Source of the DNA: Panagrolaimus kolymaensis
Taxonomy: Eukaryota > Nematoda > Chromadorea > Rhabditida > Panagrolaimidae
Reading direction: 5' to 3'
NCBI GenBank assembly: GCA_028622995.1
Contig: JAJQJQ010000003.1
Span: 8,308,001-8,372,000 of the forward strand
Length of the DNA: 64,000 bases
Both the position numbers and the translations under genes were made by a program. Every line of letters begins with the position of its first letter. Position 1 is the first letter of the stretch. Shown piece after piece: positions 25,101 to 37,400 of the stretch. The notes beneath the pieces were generated by a model, which was not told where the DNA came from, searched no databases, and was given only the letters and a program-made list of their open reading frames with translations.

Positions 25101-28100
25101 AATAAAAGAAGACCAAGGATTGCACAAATAATTAATACTCCGGTAACAAAAACCAATCGAGGCCATACGAAATGTGGACTCTTTTTTCGATGTGCTGCTA
25201 TTAAAGTGCCTAATGCTGTGCCAGCAGCAACACAAAATGCAGTAAAGAAAAATACAATAACAACGTCCTTGAGTTGTCTAAAAAATAAAATAAAATTGAG
25301 ACATAATTATACCTCAATTTTTTGTGTCCTTAAAAAACTTACAATTCTTCATAGTTTGAATAAGCATAATTTAAACTATCCCACCAAAAATATAAACCTA
25401 GTATAAATTCGAGAGATGCAGTGAAGATTGCACATTTATATGCTGGGCAACAAAAACAACAAAAAGCCATAATAATATAATTTTGAATTTGTTCTAAAAT
25501 TGATTGAGGTTCTTTTCGAATTATTGGATTTGCTGATCTTTGAAGAGTTGAATGTACAAGTGGCGGAGGTCGAGGTGGTGGCACAATACTATGTTGGTGT
25601 GTCAAAATGATAACAGTTGGAGAAGATGAAGAAGCGTCCTTTCCTCCTTCCAAATATGTTGTCGCTGTTGGCACTGAATATGAAGAAGAATGAGAATGAA
25701 ATTCTGCTTTTGTTGGTGCATGAGCTCTGTTGTTAGTAAAGGGAATAACAGAAGGCGGAGCTTGCAAAGCCATTTTATATATTTATATTTTTTTATTTTC
25801 CCTTTAGGCGGCTGCGCTGCGACAATGGTCGCACTCACTTTGCTAAGCTAGGCTGTTGTTGCGTTCGCCACCACTCAGTTTAGTCTAAAAGAAGAAGAAA
25901 TAAGACAACAAACAACAACAATAATAACATCATACCGCGCTTACATGAAGAAAAAAAAGAGAACACTTAAATGCAAATAAAAAGAAAACAACAAAAATAT
26001 AATAAAGTTTAAAAAGAAAGAGTCGGTCATAGCGGATTTCTTATTTTTGTAAAATTTGATAAATAGAATTAAGGAAATATTTTTTCGAAATAAGTTTAAT
26101 TTGAGGGAAAAAAGTTATCATTTTAAAGTAAAAAAAAAAATTACTAAAAAAATATACCTAAAAAATGTTAAATTTCTTCTACAATTAATATTGTCTTGGG
26201 ACTTAAAACTAAAATAGTTTTTTTTATTTCTAACTTTTACTTTTTTCCAACAATTAAAGTTTATGTAAAAAAAGGTCAAATACGCCCTTAATCTTTCTTT
26301 AACAAAAACTACAGAAATTTCCCTTTTTTATAATTTTATCGAAGAAGAAAAAATAAAAGCTTTTTTCCTAAATTTGCGATGGTGAAAAAAAAAGAGGCAC
26401 GTACAGGTGTAATTTTAAATAAATGGTATGTGAAGAAAGAGATTTTTTTCTTTGCCTTTTAATAAAAAAAAAGAAAGAAAAAATGGCCAATATTTCTGTG
26501 AGGACAAATCGATTCGATCTATATTTTGTTTCTTAAACCAACCAGTCATACAGCTGTCAATACTACCAATAAGAAAAAAGAAAAAAAATCTTATTGATTT
26601 TATTAATCCTTAATAAATTCTTTGGAAAAATGGAAAAATATTTTTGACACTTTTAGAGAATTAGAAAAATCAAAATAGTGAAGCTAAAAAAGAAGAAAAA
26701 ACTGATTTGAGTTTCGAAAAAAGAAAAACAAAGGACTTTATAAATTTATTTTGAAAGAATACCTTTTTTTCTTCAAAAAAAAAATGTTAAGAAAATGCTA
26801 GGCATAAAAAAGTGAGTCATTGCAGCGTGTATAAAAAAATAAAAATAAGTTCACAAACACAAAAATACACTAAAGGCAATATTGGTGATAAGATCATTTT
26901 TTTGCAAGTAGTGGTTGTAGTACCAACATAAGCTACTATTTGTCTTGTGCTGATGACTTTGAATAAAAAAAATATGACAGTTAATTCAAAAAATAAGAAA
27001 AGTTTACAAAATGGATAGTTATAGAAAAATGTGCTAAAAAGAGATTGAATATCTTCGATTTTTTTTTGATGTTGCGAAAAACAAAGAATGGCTTGCAAAA
27101 GGTTAGAAACAAAGATGAAGAAAAAATATACCCCAGCTGTCCGTGGAAAAAAAGAGAAGAAAGAAAAAAAGGTTGATTTTTTTTGCCTGAAACAAAAAAA
27201 AGACGACGTCATATTGTCGACGAAATAGGTACCTAGATGAGCCATAAAACCCTCTTTCTCTCATACCTCGCCAGGGGGTAAAAAAATGCAAAAAAGCAAA
27301 GAGAACACACGTAAAAAAAGTAAGAAAAAAGTGATTTTTTCTTTGGATGATTTTTTTAAGACTCAAAAAAAGAACAACAAAAAATAGCGATCAATGTTTG
27401 CCTTGAAAAAATAAGGTAAGGCAAAAGGCATGAATGAATTCATAAGAAAAAAGGTCGTCTTTTATATTTTTTGGTAACAATAAAGCCCGAATCTTTTCTC
27501 TTCTCTTTCTTTAAAATACACCTACACGAATAAAAAAAACCTTTCTTCAACACAATTTTTTTAAATTTGGTTGTTGCATTTAATGACAACTGAAAAAGAT
27601 TTAATCCAATTTACACATGTTTCGGTCTAAAGGGTCTAAAGAAATTATTTTTAACTAATTTACTTAACAAAAAAAATCGGTACTCAAATTTATTTATTCT
27701 TCGACAACTTTCGTTCCATCATTTTTTTTCTTTTTTTCAAAGCTGTTCCCTTAGGAGAAACTTTATTTTTAAAACACAAAAATAAAAAATGTCGTTTCTT
27801 TTTTTTGCAAATTTTCAAGCAAACTTAAAAAAATAATCCATCCACAAGTTTGAGAGGGACAAGAAAAAAGATGAAACTAAAAAGTTAAAAAAGCAAAAAA
27901 CATAAAAAAGACTCTCGAATTAAACTCTTATTTTATTCTTCTTTTTTTTTAGATGACTGTGCTGAAAATCCTTGCGCCCTTGGAGCTACATGTCATGACT
28001 TAGTCAATGACTTTGAATGTGAATGCCCTCATGGTTTCCGAGGAAAGCGATGCCATATCAAAGATAATCTTTGTGAACCAAATCCATGCATCAATGGAAA

Positions 28101-31100
28101 ATGCGTTGATACACTTTTTGATCGACTTTGCATTTGTAAAGCTGGATGGTCAGGACAATTTTGTGATGTCAACATTGATGACTGTGCTAAACAACCATGC
28201 AAAAATGGAGCAACTTGTCGAGATATGGTAAAAACTTTTTTTTTCATTTTGCATAAAAAATGAAATTAAAATTATTGTTGTTACAGGAGAATGGAGTCGA
28301 ATGCCAATGTGCTTCAGGCTTCCATGGTTCGGAATGTCAACACATGGTTGATCATTGTGCAACTGAGCCATGTCATAATAATGGAACTTGCATCAATCAA
28401 GGTGCAAAATACCAGTGTCAATGCATGCTCGGATTCGAAGGGGTCCATTGTGAACACAATATAAATGAATGTGAAATGAGTGAAAGTGGATGTGATGCAC
28501 ATGGAACAGAACTTTGCGAAGACCTGGTCAATGGTTTCCGATGTCAATGTCGACCAGGATACACTGGAAAAGCATGCGATGTTCACATTGATCAATGTGC
28601 AGCCGAACCATGCCATAATAATGGAACCTGCGTGGATCTTGGAGCTTCATATAGATGTGATTGTGCTTCAGGATGGATGGGTGAAATGTGTGATAAACAA
28701 TCAGGAAAATGTAATCAAAATCCGTGTCAAAATGATGGTCATTGCGTTAGCCTAGCTCATGATGATTATTTCTGTGTTTGCCCTGAAGGCGTTAGTGGAA
28801 AAAATTGTGAAGTTGCACCCAATCGTTGCATCGGCGAACCTTGTCATAATGGTGGAGTTTGTGGCGATTTTGGTAGCCATCTTGAATGCACTTGTGCTAA
28901 AGGCTTTGTTGGAGCGGGATGTCAATATGAATTGGATGCCTGTCATGCAAGCAAATGTGAAAATAATGCTAAATGCATTCAAGAAGGCAACAGCTATAAA
29001 TGCGTTTGTACTCCAGGTTTTACAGGACAAAATTGTGAAACTAATATCGATGATTGTTCGCCTTCGCCATGTCCATTATCTGCAACTTGCATCGATCAAA
29101 TTAATGATTTCCATTGCCATTGTCCATTTAATATGACTGGAGCAAATTGCGATAAGAAAGTTGATCCCGATTATGATATTCACTTTTTTGATAGTATTTT
29201 ACCAGCCCAAGCAGCTTTAGCTGTTCCATTTAAATTTAATTCTGGAGCTTTAACTGTTTCATTTTGGGTTAAATTTGATACTGAATTATCTAAAGGAACC
29301 GTTTTCACTTTATACAACAGCGCGTAAGTTTATTCTTTAAAGTTACAAAAAAAAGTATAATGGCCCATATTTTAGGACTCCAAATTATCCATATAATGTC
29401 ACAGAAATGCTTCAAATTACTTCCGATTCTGTTAAGCTTTCACTTTTCCCTGATGAAACAGCTTTAAATTTACATTTTCCCAACAAACAAAGATTGAATG
29501 ACGGAAATTGGAACAATCTTGTTTTGACTTGGACTTCCCATGAAGGTGCATATTCGCTTATTTGGAATGCCGTGAGATTATATGCTGATAAGGGATATGG
29601 TAAAAATAAACAATTGGATATCAAGTAAGAATTTTTTTGAAGTTATGAAAATTTTTGATTAAATTTTTTAGTGCTTGGGTGTCTCTTGGTCATCCTCTTG
29701 GTGCCTCTGATACAGATCCCAAATTTGTTGGTTCTATTACTCGAGTAAATATGTGGACAAGAGTATTGGATTTCCAAAATGATATTCCTCAATTGGTTCA
29801 AAAATGCCACGGCCAACAAGTCATTTTTAATGGTCTCGCATTAAGATTTGCTGGATATGATCGACTTTCTGGAAAAGTAGAAAAAATTGTTAAAAGCACT
29901 TGTGGAAAAGATAAAATGTTTGATAATGGCGGAAAAAGCGCGATGAAACGAGATGAAAATTCTGTCATTGCTCTTTCATGTCCCGGTGATGTTTATGTTA
30001 TTACTCCACTAAAAGAAGTAAATGTAACTTGGGAAGAACCTGTATTTGTTTCAAATAATGCCATAGAAAAGATTGAACAAAATTTAAAACCTGGACAAGT
30101 TTTTACATGGGGTGAATTTACAGTGCTTTATGTGGCTTATGATAATAGTTCCAACATTGCTCAATGCACTTTTAAAGTTCATGTTTCACAAGAATTTTGT
30201 TCTGACTTGGCTGATCCAATTCATGGAGTTCAAGCATGTGAAAATTGGGGACAAGATCTTAAATTCCGTGCTTGTTCAATTCAATGTGAAGAAGGTTATG
30301 AATTTTCTAGTTCACCCGCAGTATTTTACACTTGTGCAGCGGATGGAATGTGGAAACCTAAAGCTGATAACTCTTACACCTTCCGTTATCCATCTTGTTC
30401 CAAAGCTACACCCGCAGATCGAATAGCCCAAATGAAAATAAATTATCCTGCTGTCTCGATTTGTAATGCAGCTTCGAAAAATACTCTTGCAGAAAAATTA
30501 CTTTTAAAAGTTCATCAACTTAATAGCAAATGGAATATTTGTTCATCCAAATCTGATTCACATTGTCAAAGGGTAAATATTACTGTGGATTGTTTGAGCG
30601 ATATGAAACGCCTTCGACGTCAAAATAATAATTCTCAACAAACTTTTAACGTTCATATGGAAATTCCAATCAAACGTGAATTAGTGACGGATCCTAAAAC
30701 TTCCCAAAAAGTTGATATTATTGATGTTATTCAAGATGAAGCATTATTGCATGATTTATTTAATCTCGAACAAGTCCTTCCAAATGGTAAACCCGATTTA
30801 AATTCCTTCCAAGTTAAAGATCGATTTGATTGTGAACCTGGAAGTGTAGTCGTGAATGACATGTGTGGTCAGTACTCTTTTTATTCTAATAAATTTAATT
30901 ATGTCTTTTTTTATTTTAGTTTTGTGTGCCCCTGGTTCTTTCTATGACAAAGAAGCATCTGAATGCACTTTATGTGGAATTGGAGAATATCAAAATAAAG
31001 CGGGTCAATTTAGTTGCTCTAAATGCCCTGAAGGAACTATTACCACAGGACCTGGAGCTCTTGAAGAATCTGAATGTCAAACACATTGTAAAGCAGGAAA

Positions 31101-32427
31101 TTTCTTAAATTTGCATACTCGCCAATGTGAAACTTGTGGATTTGGATTTTATCAACCTGCTTCCGGCAGTTTTGCATGTATTCCATGTGGAGTTGGAAAA
31201 ACAACTTTAAGTAATACTGCTGCAAGTGAAGATGATTGTCGAGATGAATGCCCTGATGGTGAACATTTAACTCAATCAGGAACTTGCCAGCCATGTCCTA
31301 TGGGATCTTATCGAACTAAAGGAATTCATAAGCAATGTGTGGAATGCCCTCCTGGAACTACCACTGAAACAGTTAGATCTTCTAAAAGAGTTCAATGTAA
31401 TACACCCAAATGTGTTGCAGGACAATTTTTGGTTACTTCAACGTATGCAAATTGTTTAAATTAGTTTTTTTAATTACTTTTTTTAGTAAACAATGTCAAT
31501 ATTGCCCCCGTGGAACATATCAAGATGAAACTTTGCAAACCACTTGTAAATTGTGTGCAACCGATCATACCACATCCGCTCAAGGTGCAACCCATGAAAG
31601 TCAATGTTATTCCACCAATCAATGTGCCACAGGCGAAGATAATTGTTCTTGGAATGCTGTGTGCATAGATTTACCCGATGATAATGATGTTCCATCATTC
31701 CAATGTAAATGTAAACCAGGATATCGAGGAAATGGCACAGTTTGCACTGGTATAGTTTTTTTTATTTTTAAACAAAAGAATGGAAAACAATAGCTACATT
31801 TTTTAGATGCATGCCAAAATTTCTGCTTGAATGATGGCAAATGTAAAAAGAATTCTATTGGTTATGTGGAATGTGTATGCAAAGAACAATTCAGTGGTGA
31901 ACGTTGCGAAATTCGAGTTAAAAGTCGTAGCAGCGAAATAGGATTTTATAGTGTCATCGTCACAGTTGTCATCCTTGTAATAATTATTATCATAATTGTT
32001 ATTTGGATGATAAATGCTCGAAGTCAAAGAGATGATTTTTCGAGTAAGTTAACTAACTTTAATATTTTTTAACTCTAAAAACTTTTTTGTTGCAGTAAAT
32101 GAAGCCGAAAAGCCTTCTCTTGGCCTTGAAGGTGCATTAACTTCTAATTTCCTTTATGGTCGTGGACCAGTTGAAAGACCTCCATCTTCTTTAGCTGGAG
32201 GAGGCGGCGGAAGTGTAGGTCCTATAAGACCCATAGGATTTTATTATGAAGATGATGATGAATATGAAGCTAAAACAATGTTTGTTGGAGCTGAAATTCA
32301 ACCAGATGACCAAGATAATGAAAGCATAAAAGATTCAAATAATCTTCATCGTGAAATTCAAGAACGTCTTCGCCACGTTCAACAACATATGTATCGGCCA
32401 AGTGGAAATAGCACAAGAGATGACTAA
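16139..32427 (+). CDS. uif: Uninflatable-like giant single-pass receptor (C-type lectin, LDLa, CUB, sushi, F5/8C, HYR, EGF, LamG/pentraxin)
   Basis: Twenty-two exons join in phase to 10,740 nt (3,579 residues). They start at 16139, 16268, 16612, 17402, 17695, 17993, 18187, 18984, 19403, 20212, 20634, 20796, 23006, 23751, 27953, 28287, 29376, 29672, 30920, 31487, 31807 and 32096. Domains in order (approximate residues): signal peptide 1-23; C-type lectin 50-190; LDL-receptor A 198-230 (CNGIDECGDLSDELNC); three CUB 240-590; sushi repeats; discoidin-like F5/8C about 890-1005; EGF; more sushi; second F5/8C about 1300-1460; HYR; ephrin-receptor-like Cys repeats 1890-2050; tandem EGF 2050-2550; LamG/pentraxin 2560-2790; HYR; sushi; Cys repeats; EGF; one TM about 3437-3459; 120-residue tail. 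Order and size match Drosophila Uninflatable, an apical epithelial protein needed for tracheal inflation and linked to Notch signalling. A furin-like KRLRRQ lies at about residue 3040. Confidence 0.88.
16849..17401 (+). other. Long intron 3 of the Uninflatable-like gene
   Basis: A 553-nt intron in a gene whose introns are mostly 44-60 nt. It holds a balanced, CpG-containing island at about 17060-17130 (CCCGACGACGACGACAATCG) of the same type as the islands upstream of genes here. A regulatory element or alternative promoter is possible. No exon was recognised inside. Confidence 0.35.
24024..27952 (+). other. 3.9-kb intron 14 of the Uninflatable-like gene, hosting a nested gene
   Basis: This intron separates two EGF-coding exons (23751-24023 and 27953-28227). 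It contains the complete opposite-strand four-TM gene at 24294-25773. The rest, 25900-27950, is AT-rich with dense A and T runs and no recognised exon. A less biased patch at 25800-25880 lies just upstream of the nested gene's start codon and probably belongs to its promoter or 5' UTR. Confidence 0.7.
24294..25773 (-). CDS. Nested four-transmembrane protein, unrecognised family
   Basis: Three minus-strand exons (25343-25773, 25043-25277, 24294-24557) join in phase to 309 residues. The N-terminal about 90 residues are cytosol-like and rich in Pro, Ser, Thr and His (PPPRPPPLVH). They end in a Cys cluster (FCCFCCPAYKC) suited to palmitoylation. Four hydrophobic segments follow, including FTASLEFILGLYFW, VVIVFFFTAFCVAAGTALG, LVFVTGVLIICAILGLLLFL and FAILLFFFSCYTIFGFC. 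The short C-terminal tail is Pro- and Thr-rich. The layout recalls MARVEL- or LAPTM-type four-TM proteins, but no diagnostic motif supports either. The gene lies entirely inside an intron of the Uninflatable-like gene, in antisense orientation. Its second intron (485 nt) is unusually long. Confidence 0.75.
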
Positions 32428-32448
32428 AATAAAAAATGAAATAATAAA
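32428..32448 (+). terminator. Poly-A signals of the Uninflatable-like gene
   Basis: AATAAA occurs at 32428-32433, directly after the stop codon (TAA 32425-32427), and again at 32443-32448. Either implies a 3' UTR of only a few tens of bases. Confidence 0.5.
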
Positions 32449-34454
32449 CAGTGTCCATCTATTTTTTGTAAATCCTTTAATATTTTTGATTTCTCAATTT
32501 TACTAACTTTATTTTACAGACAAAAAATATTTTGACACTTTTTTCTTCTTTTTTTTTATTAAAATTCACAGAAAGCAAAGAATTTTTATTTATCTTAAAT
32601 ATATTTTTATTTTTATAGATCCCAAAAAAGTTTGAAAATTTTTAAACATTTTATCATTGTTGTTAAGGTTACTTTATTTCGCCATGAAACATTCCAGTTT
32701 TTTGCTCACTTTCAATTCTTTATTATAATTTTTAATTAATAACTTTTCTTTTTTCTTCTATTTTTAATTTTATTCTTTTTGTTTTTTTTAAGTTTGTACA
32801 AATTAATATTATTTTATTTTCGTCGCGTTTAATAATAAAAAAATATATAATAAAAATTACTTTTATTTCTTGAAACAAAAAAGTGTAAAAATTGAATGGT
32901 AAAAGGAAAGTGACTTTGTAATTTTTTTACTTTACTATAGGTTATAAATTCATCAGCTCCAAGAAAAGTTATTTTTCTCGAAAAAGTTTTAACTAACATT
33001 TTTTAAGAAAGTTGACAATCGAATAATAAAAGTTAAAACTCGCAAATAAACCTTTTTTTGTCTTTTCGTTGGAATAAAATTTTTGTCAAACACGGAAAGA
33101 TAATGTCAAAGATTTAATTTTATTCCATCCCAAAATCAGATCCTTGCACAAACACCGCGGGTTTTAAATTCTTTTATTAAATCCAACAAAGAAAAACTAA
33201 AAACAAAAATACAATTAAATTTTAGCAACTTTTTTTTCTCGCATGTTTTAGTTTTACTTAAAAGAAACTTTTGACATAAATCGGCCAAAACAAAACAAAA
33301 AAGTTAGTTAATGCTTTGATACTAAAAAAATTGGCAAAAACGGCAGCGCGCCGTTCATCATGCCCTTCCATTTTTTTTTTTGATGCATTATTCATGAAAA
33401 ACAAAATGCAGCAGCGACATCGACGAGACTTTTTTCTTCTTTATTTGAGCTTCAAATAAAAAAAGAAAGGAGCGTCGTCAGTCCTCAGGGCAATTTAAAT
33501 GAAGGCGTGGCAGCAACAAAAAAGGGACGCATGAAGCCATATACACAAAAGATGACGACGATGGATGAATGCATACTTTTATTTTACTCACAATTGCATC
33601 TGAAAACTAATGCTACTTCTGCCATCTTCCATCCACATCGCAATCAAGCAAAATCGGTTGAAGCTCGCAGCTGCCACATTTGTCACTTGCATGAAAGCTG
33701 GCAGGCTGGTAGCAATGAAGCAAGCGCGAATTGTCTTTTCTTTTTTCAGAGTGTAGAAATAGTGCCATTTTTTGCGAAGAAAAAGAGAAAAGACTGGACT
33801 GACGACGGCCAATTCAAAAAAGCTTCTTGCTAGCTTGCTTGCTTCTCAAAGCCATGCTTTTCATTTTTTTTTCTTCAACAAAATAAAAAAAAATAACGCG
33901 TCAGGGGGCTTTGTGGCCTTGCCTTGTAGGGAGAGAAAAATGGAAAAAGATGAAAAGAGCCAACCAAGCAGGCTCCCTCCTGCTTGCATGCCTTCTTTTT
34001 TTTCATAAAGCATTTAGCCCAAAAGCGGGAAGCAAGCGAGTTTTTCCCTTCTTCAGTTTCTTCTTCCATCGCTGCTCGCTTGTTTTTGCCCCAAAAATGG
34101 ATGGCAAAAATGGGACTGCCGCCGCCGCCCGTCGGCTACAGCTTAGTTGTCTTCTTCCTTTCTTTTTTCTTTCTTTTTTTTTGAATCTTCTTTCTGGCAT
34201 GAAAAAAAAAGTCCAACGTGGAGCCTAAAAAACTTCTTTTTTATATTTCATACAAAAGAATTTATTTTTTGTAAAACTTTAAAAATTCTGGGAAAGCCGT
34301 GGATGACTTTTTGTTTTTCGTCATTGCATTTTCCGTGTCTTGTTTTTTTCGAAATTTTTGTCTGTCAAATAAATTAGAAAAACAAAAGTTTCAAGGAAAT
34401 TATTATTAATTTTATTTTCAGCATTAGCCCATAACATCGGCCTCCAAAAAAAAT
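32449..34454. other. Intergenic and putative Onecut promoter / 5' UTR
   Basis: AT-rich to about 33330, then a notably GC-richer stretch, 33340-34150, with CAGCGACATCGACGAG, GCTTGCTTGC and a CCGCCGCCGCC run. Its open frames run in several directions, carry long Phe or Lys runs and match nothing known. A tttcag acceptor at about 34417-34422 precedes the Onecut start codon by about 30 nt, so an upstream noncoding exon is likely here. Confidence 0.45.
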
Positions 34455-37400
34455 ATGGAAAATTTAGATAATTCTGATCCAATGCTGTGTGCGGTGTTGG
34501 ATATTCATTCACCAGGGGCTCCACTACATGTGGATGAATACAGGCAATTAGGGGAAAATAATTTATACCATGGTAACAAATTTTTTATTTAAATTTTATG
34601 GAAAATTCCAACATGGAACTATTTTTAGGCCGGTTATCTCCACATCCAGGCTCAATTATTTCAACTTCCAGTGCCTACCATTCAAATTATACTTTAACAA
34701 CCATGCAAGCATTGCCTCCAATTTCAACGGTAACAAATAATAATTCCTCGCAAGAAAAATACATAATTATTCAAAGTAATAATGGTATTCGTTCACATTC
34801 GATGGAACCTATGAGTCCTCCTCCCCAACAACGAAGAAGAATAATAAATCAACATGCTTCATTGACACATTCGGATTCAGCGTTATCTGATTGCAGTTTA
34901 TCAACTTCGGCACAATCTTCAGAAATTTCACAATATCCACATGAAAATAATAATACATCAAATAATGGTGGAAATAGTAATTATTATCATGCCACATGTC
35001 CACAAGAACCAAGCCCTCCATCAGCTGATAGTGGATCATCTTCATGTGGATCATCGGCTTATGGAAGTAGCAGCGGAAATATGATGCCAACAACATATAA
35101 TTTAAATATTAAATATGAATATGATGTTATTAAAACTGAAGATGATACACCTTGCGATCTTCATCAACATCACCATCAACAACATAATAATCATAATACC
35201 TCAGAAACTTATTTAAATAATAATAATAATGAAAATGGACAAGTAAGTTATTTAGGGCTCAAAAAATTAGCTATTTTCACTGGTATTTTATCCCATAAAA
35301 GAGCTATACCTAAACAAATCAAAAACCATTGTTAAAATCTGTCTAAAATACTTTTACCATAAAACTGAACATCTTATTTTTTTTAAGTTAAACAACTGCC
35401 ATCACCAAAATAATAATACTGCCACATTTATTGCTGTTCCATTTTCTTCATCAACTTCTTCAACAACTCATCATCAAAATAATTCTCATCGTCGTTTAAT
35501 TCAACCAAAGATTGAAAAAATTATTTATACAACAACCTCAACATCTTCTTCATGTGTTAATGGTGGACCATTTGATGTTTATAGCGGTGATCTACTTGAC
35601 AGCGGTGTGTCAATTTTAGAGGAACATGACAAGCTACGAGTATGTTCCTTTTCTTCCTTTTTTGCACTTAATATTTTTATGTTTATTCCGTGTTTTTCGA
35701 ACATACTAGGTTTAGGAGAACAAAAAATGTCTCCAATGAAGCATTGCCAGTCGTTGGCCTTTAGCTAATTTTTGTCTGCGCATTGGACATCTGCCTTTTT
35801 TTCCATCTAGTAGAAGAGCGAGCCACTTCTGGTTACTAATTCTTATAACGGCTAACAAGGCACAAGTTTTTTTTGTTTTGTTGCAAGAATTTATTAAGAT
35901 TAAGAAAAAAATATGAACAAGAACAAAAAATTACTTGATTACATCAACAACAACGTGTAAAGGCATGAGTGCTGACTGCGTTCGAGAAATAAAATATTTT
36001 TTTGACATTCAAAAAAATGAAGCAAAACAAGTATTTTTTTTCTGAATTTTCATACATAAATATTCAATTTTCGACAATAACAGAACATTTATTTTGTTAT
36101 TTTTTTGAATTTTTTAAGCCCACTTGACGATGAAGAGATATAATCATAGAACTCCTAAATCTTGTAAAAATCGGCTTTAAAAAAATATTAAAAATACGTA
36201 AAAAAAAAATTTCAGAGCCCTTCTCCTCACAAATTGCAACTTTCTCCACTACCAAATGATTTCCTATCACATGATTCGCCTGATTCCAATGAAGATTTGG
36301 AAGAACTTAATACTCGAGAACTTGCTCATCGTATTTCCTCCGAACTTAAACGTTATTCAATTCCTCAGGCAATTTTTGCTCAACGGGTTTTGTGCAGGTT
36401 AGTTTTTTATTAGCATGATTTCTAAATTTTTAGGAAATGTTTTTTTTAAGATCGCAAGGCACATTATCAGATTTATTAAGAAATCCAAAACCATGGTCAA
36501 AATTAAAAAGTGGTCGAGAAACATTTCGACGAATGGCGAAATGGTTACAAGAGCCTGAATTTCAACGAATGTCGGCATTACGTTTAGCAGGTAACCTTAT
36601 AAATATTATTTGTGGGCATCACATAAAATTTTTTCTGCTTTTATTTTTAATTCTTTACATTTACACTTCCGGACCTCCTAAAAAACTTTTTTCTTTTATA
36701 TTTATTGCTGCCAGTATTTTTTTTATTCCTTCAGCTTGACGCATAATTTCATTCCACTCACACATCCAAATAAAAAAAATAAAATAAGAAGAACATGCAC
36801 TTCAAAAAGAAAAAATGCCAATGGAAAAGGAAAAGAGAAAAACCTCTTTGAAAAAAATAATAATAAAAATGAAAAATGGCCCCTCTTTTTAAAGTAGAGG
36901 AAAAAAAGGGGGCAAAGAGCTTTTGTTCCTTTTTTTCAATATAATCGCGTAGCTCAAGATTGCCCATGCTTATTTTCTGTTTACTTTTTTTTATAGTATT
37001 CTGACAACAGCAATTTATTTTTTTCTCGTTATTTTTTTTAAGGAAATATTAGTACAAATTCAAAAACTATAATTAAATTTGAGTATAAAAAACACATAAA
37101 AAAGTTATGCGTAATTTTTAATAATAAGGATTCTTGAAAAACAAAAAAAATATTGCTCAAAATCGATAGCAGAAAACTTGAAATTGCTGCTTCAATGATT
37201 TTTATTTCTTTCATCTTTTTTTATCTAAAAACAAAAATAATAGATAAATCATGGTTTTGAGCTTTAACAGCAAAAAAAAATTGTGCCCTCTTTCTTTGTA
37301 TGAAAAAAGCGCGATATTCATTCTTGCAGCTGCCTTTTTTTCATTCTTCAAAAAAAAGAAAGAAGAGGGAAGCTTTCAATGCTTTTGGCCATCTTTTTTT

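Noticed and set aside
24645..25125. Open frames in the introns of the nested gene on both strands
   Set aside because: Translations of A and T homopolymers inside a well-defined 485-nt intron and its flank.
28314..29030. Open frames antisense to the EGF-coding exons, and similar ones at 22216-22542, 23246-23614 and 31040-31294
   Set aside because: Shadows of the regular codon pattern in Cys-rich repeats; no splice signals or family features.
33507..34228. Several overlapping open frames upstream of Onecut
   Set aside because: They run in different frames and strands, are dominated by Lys or Phe runs and fit a noncoding GC-richer island better.
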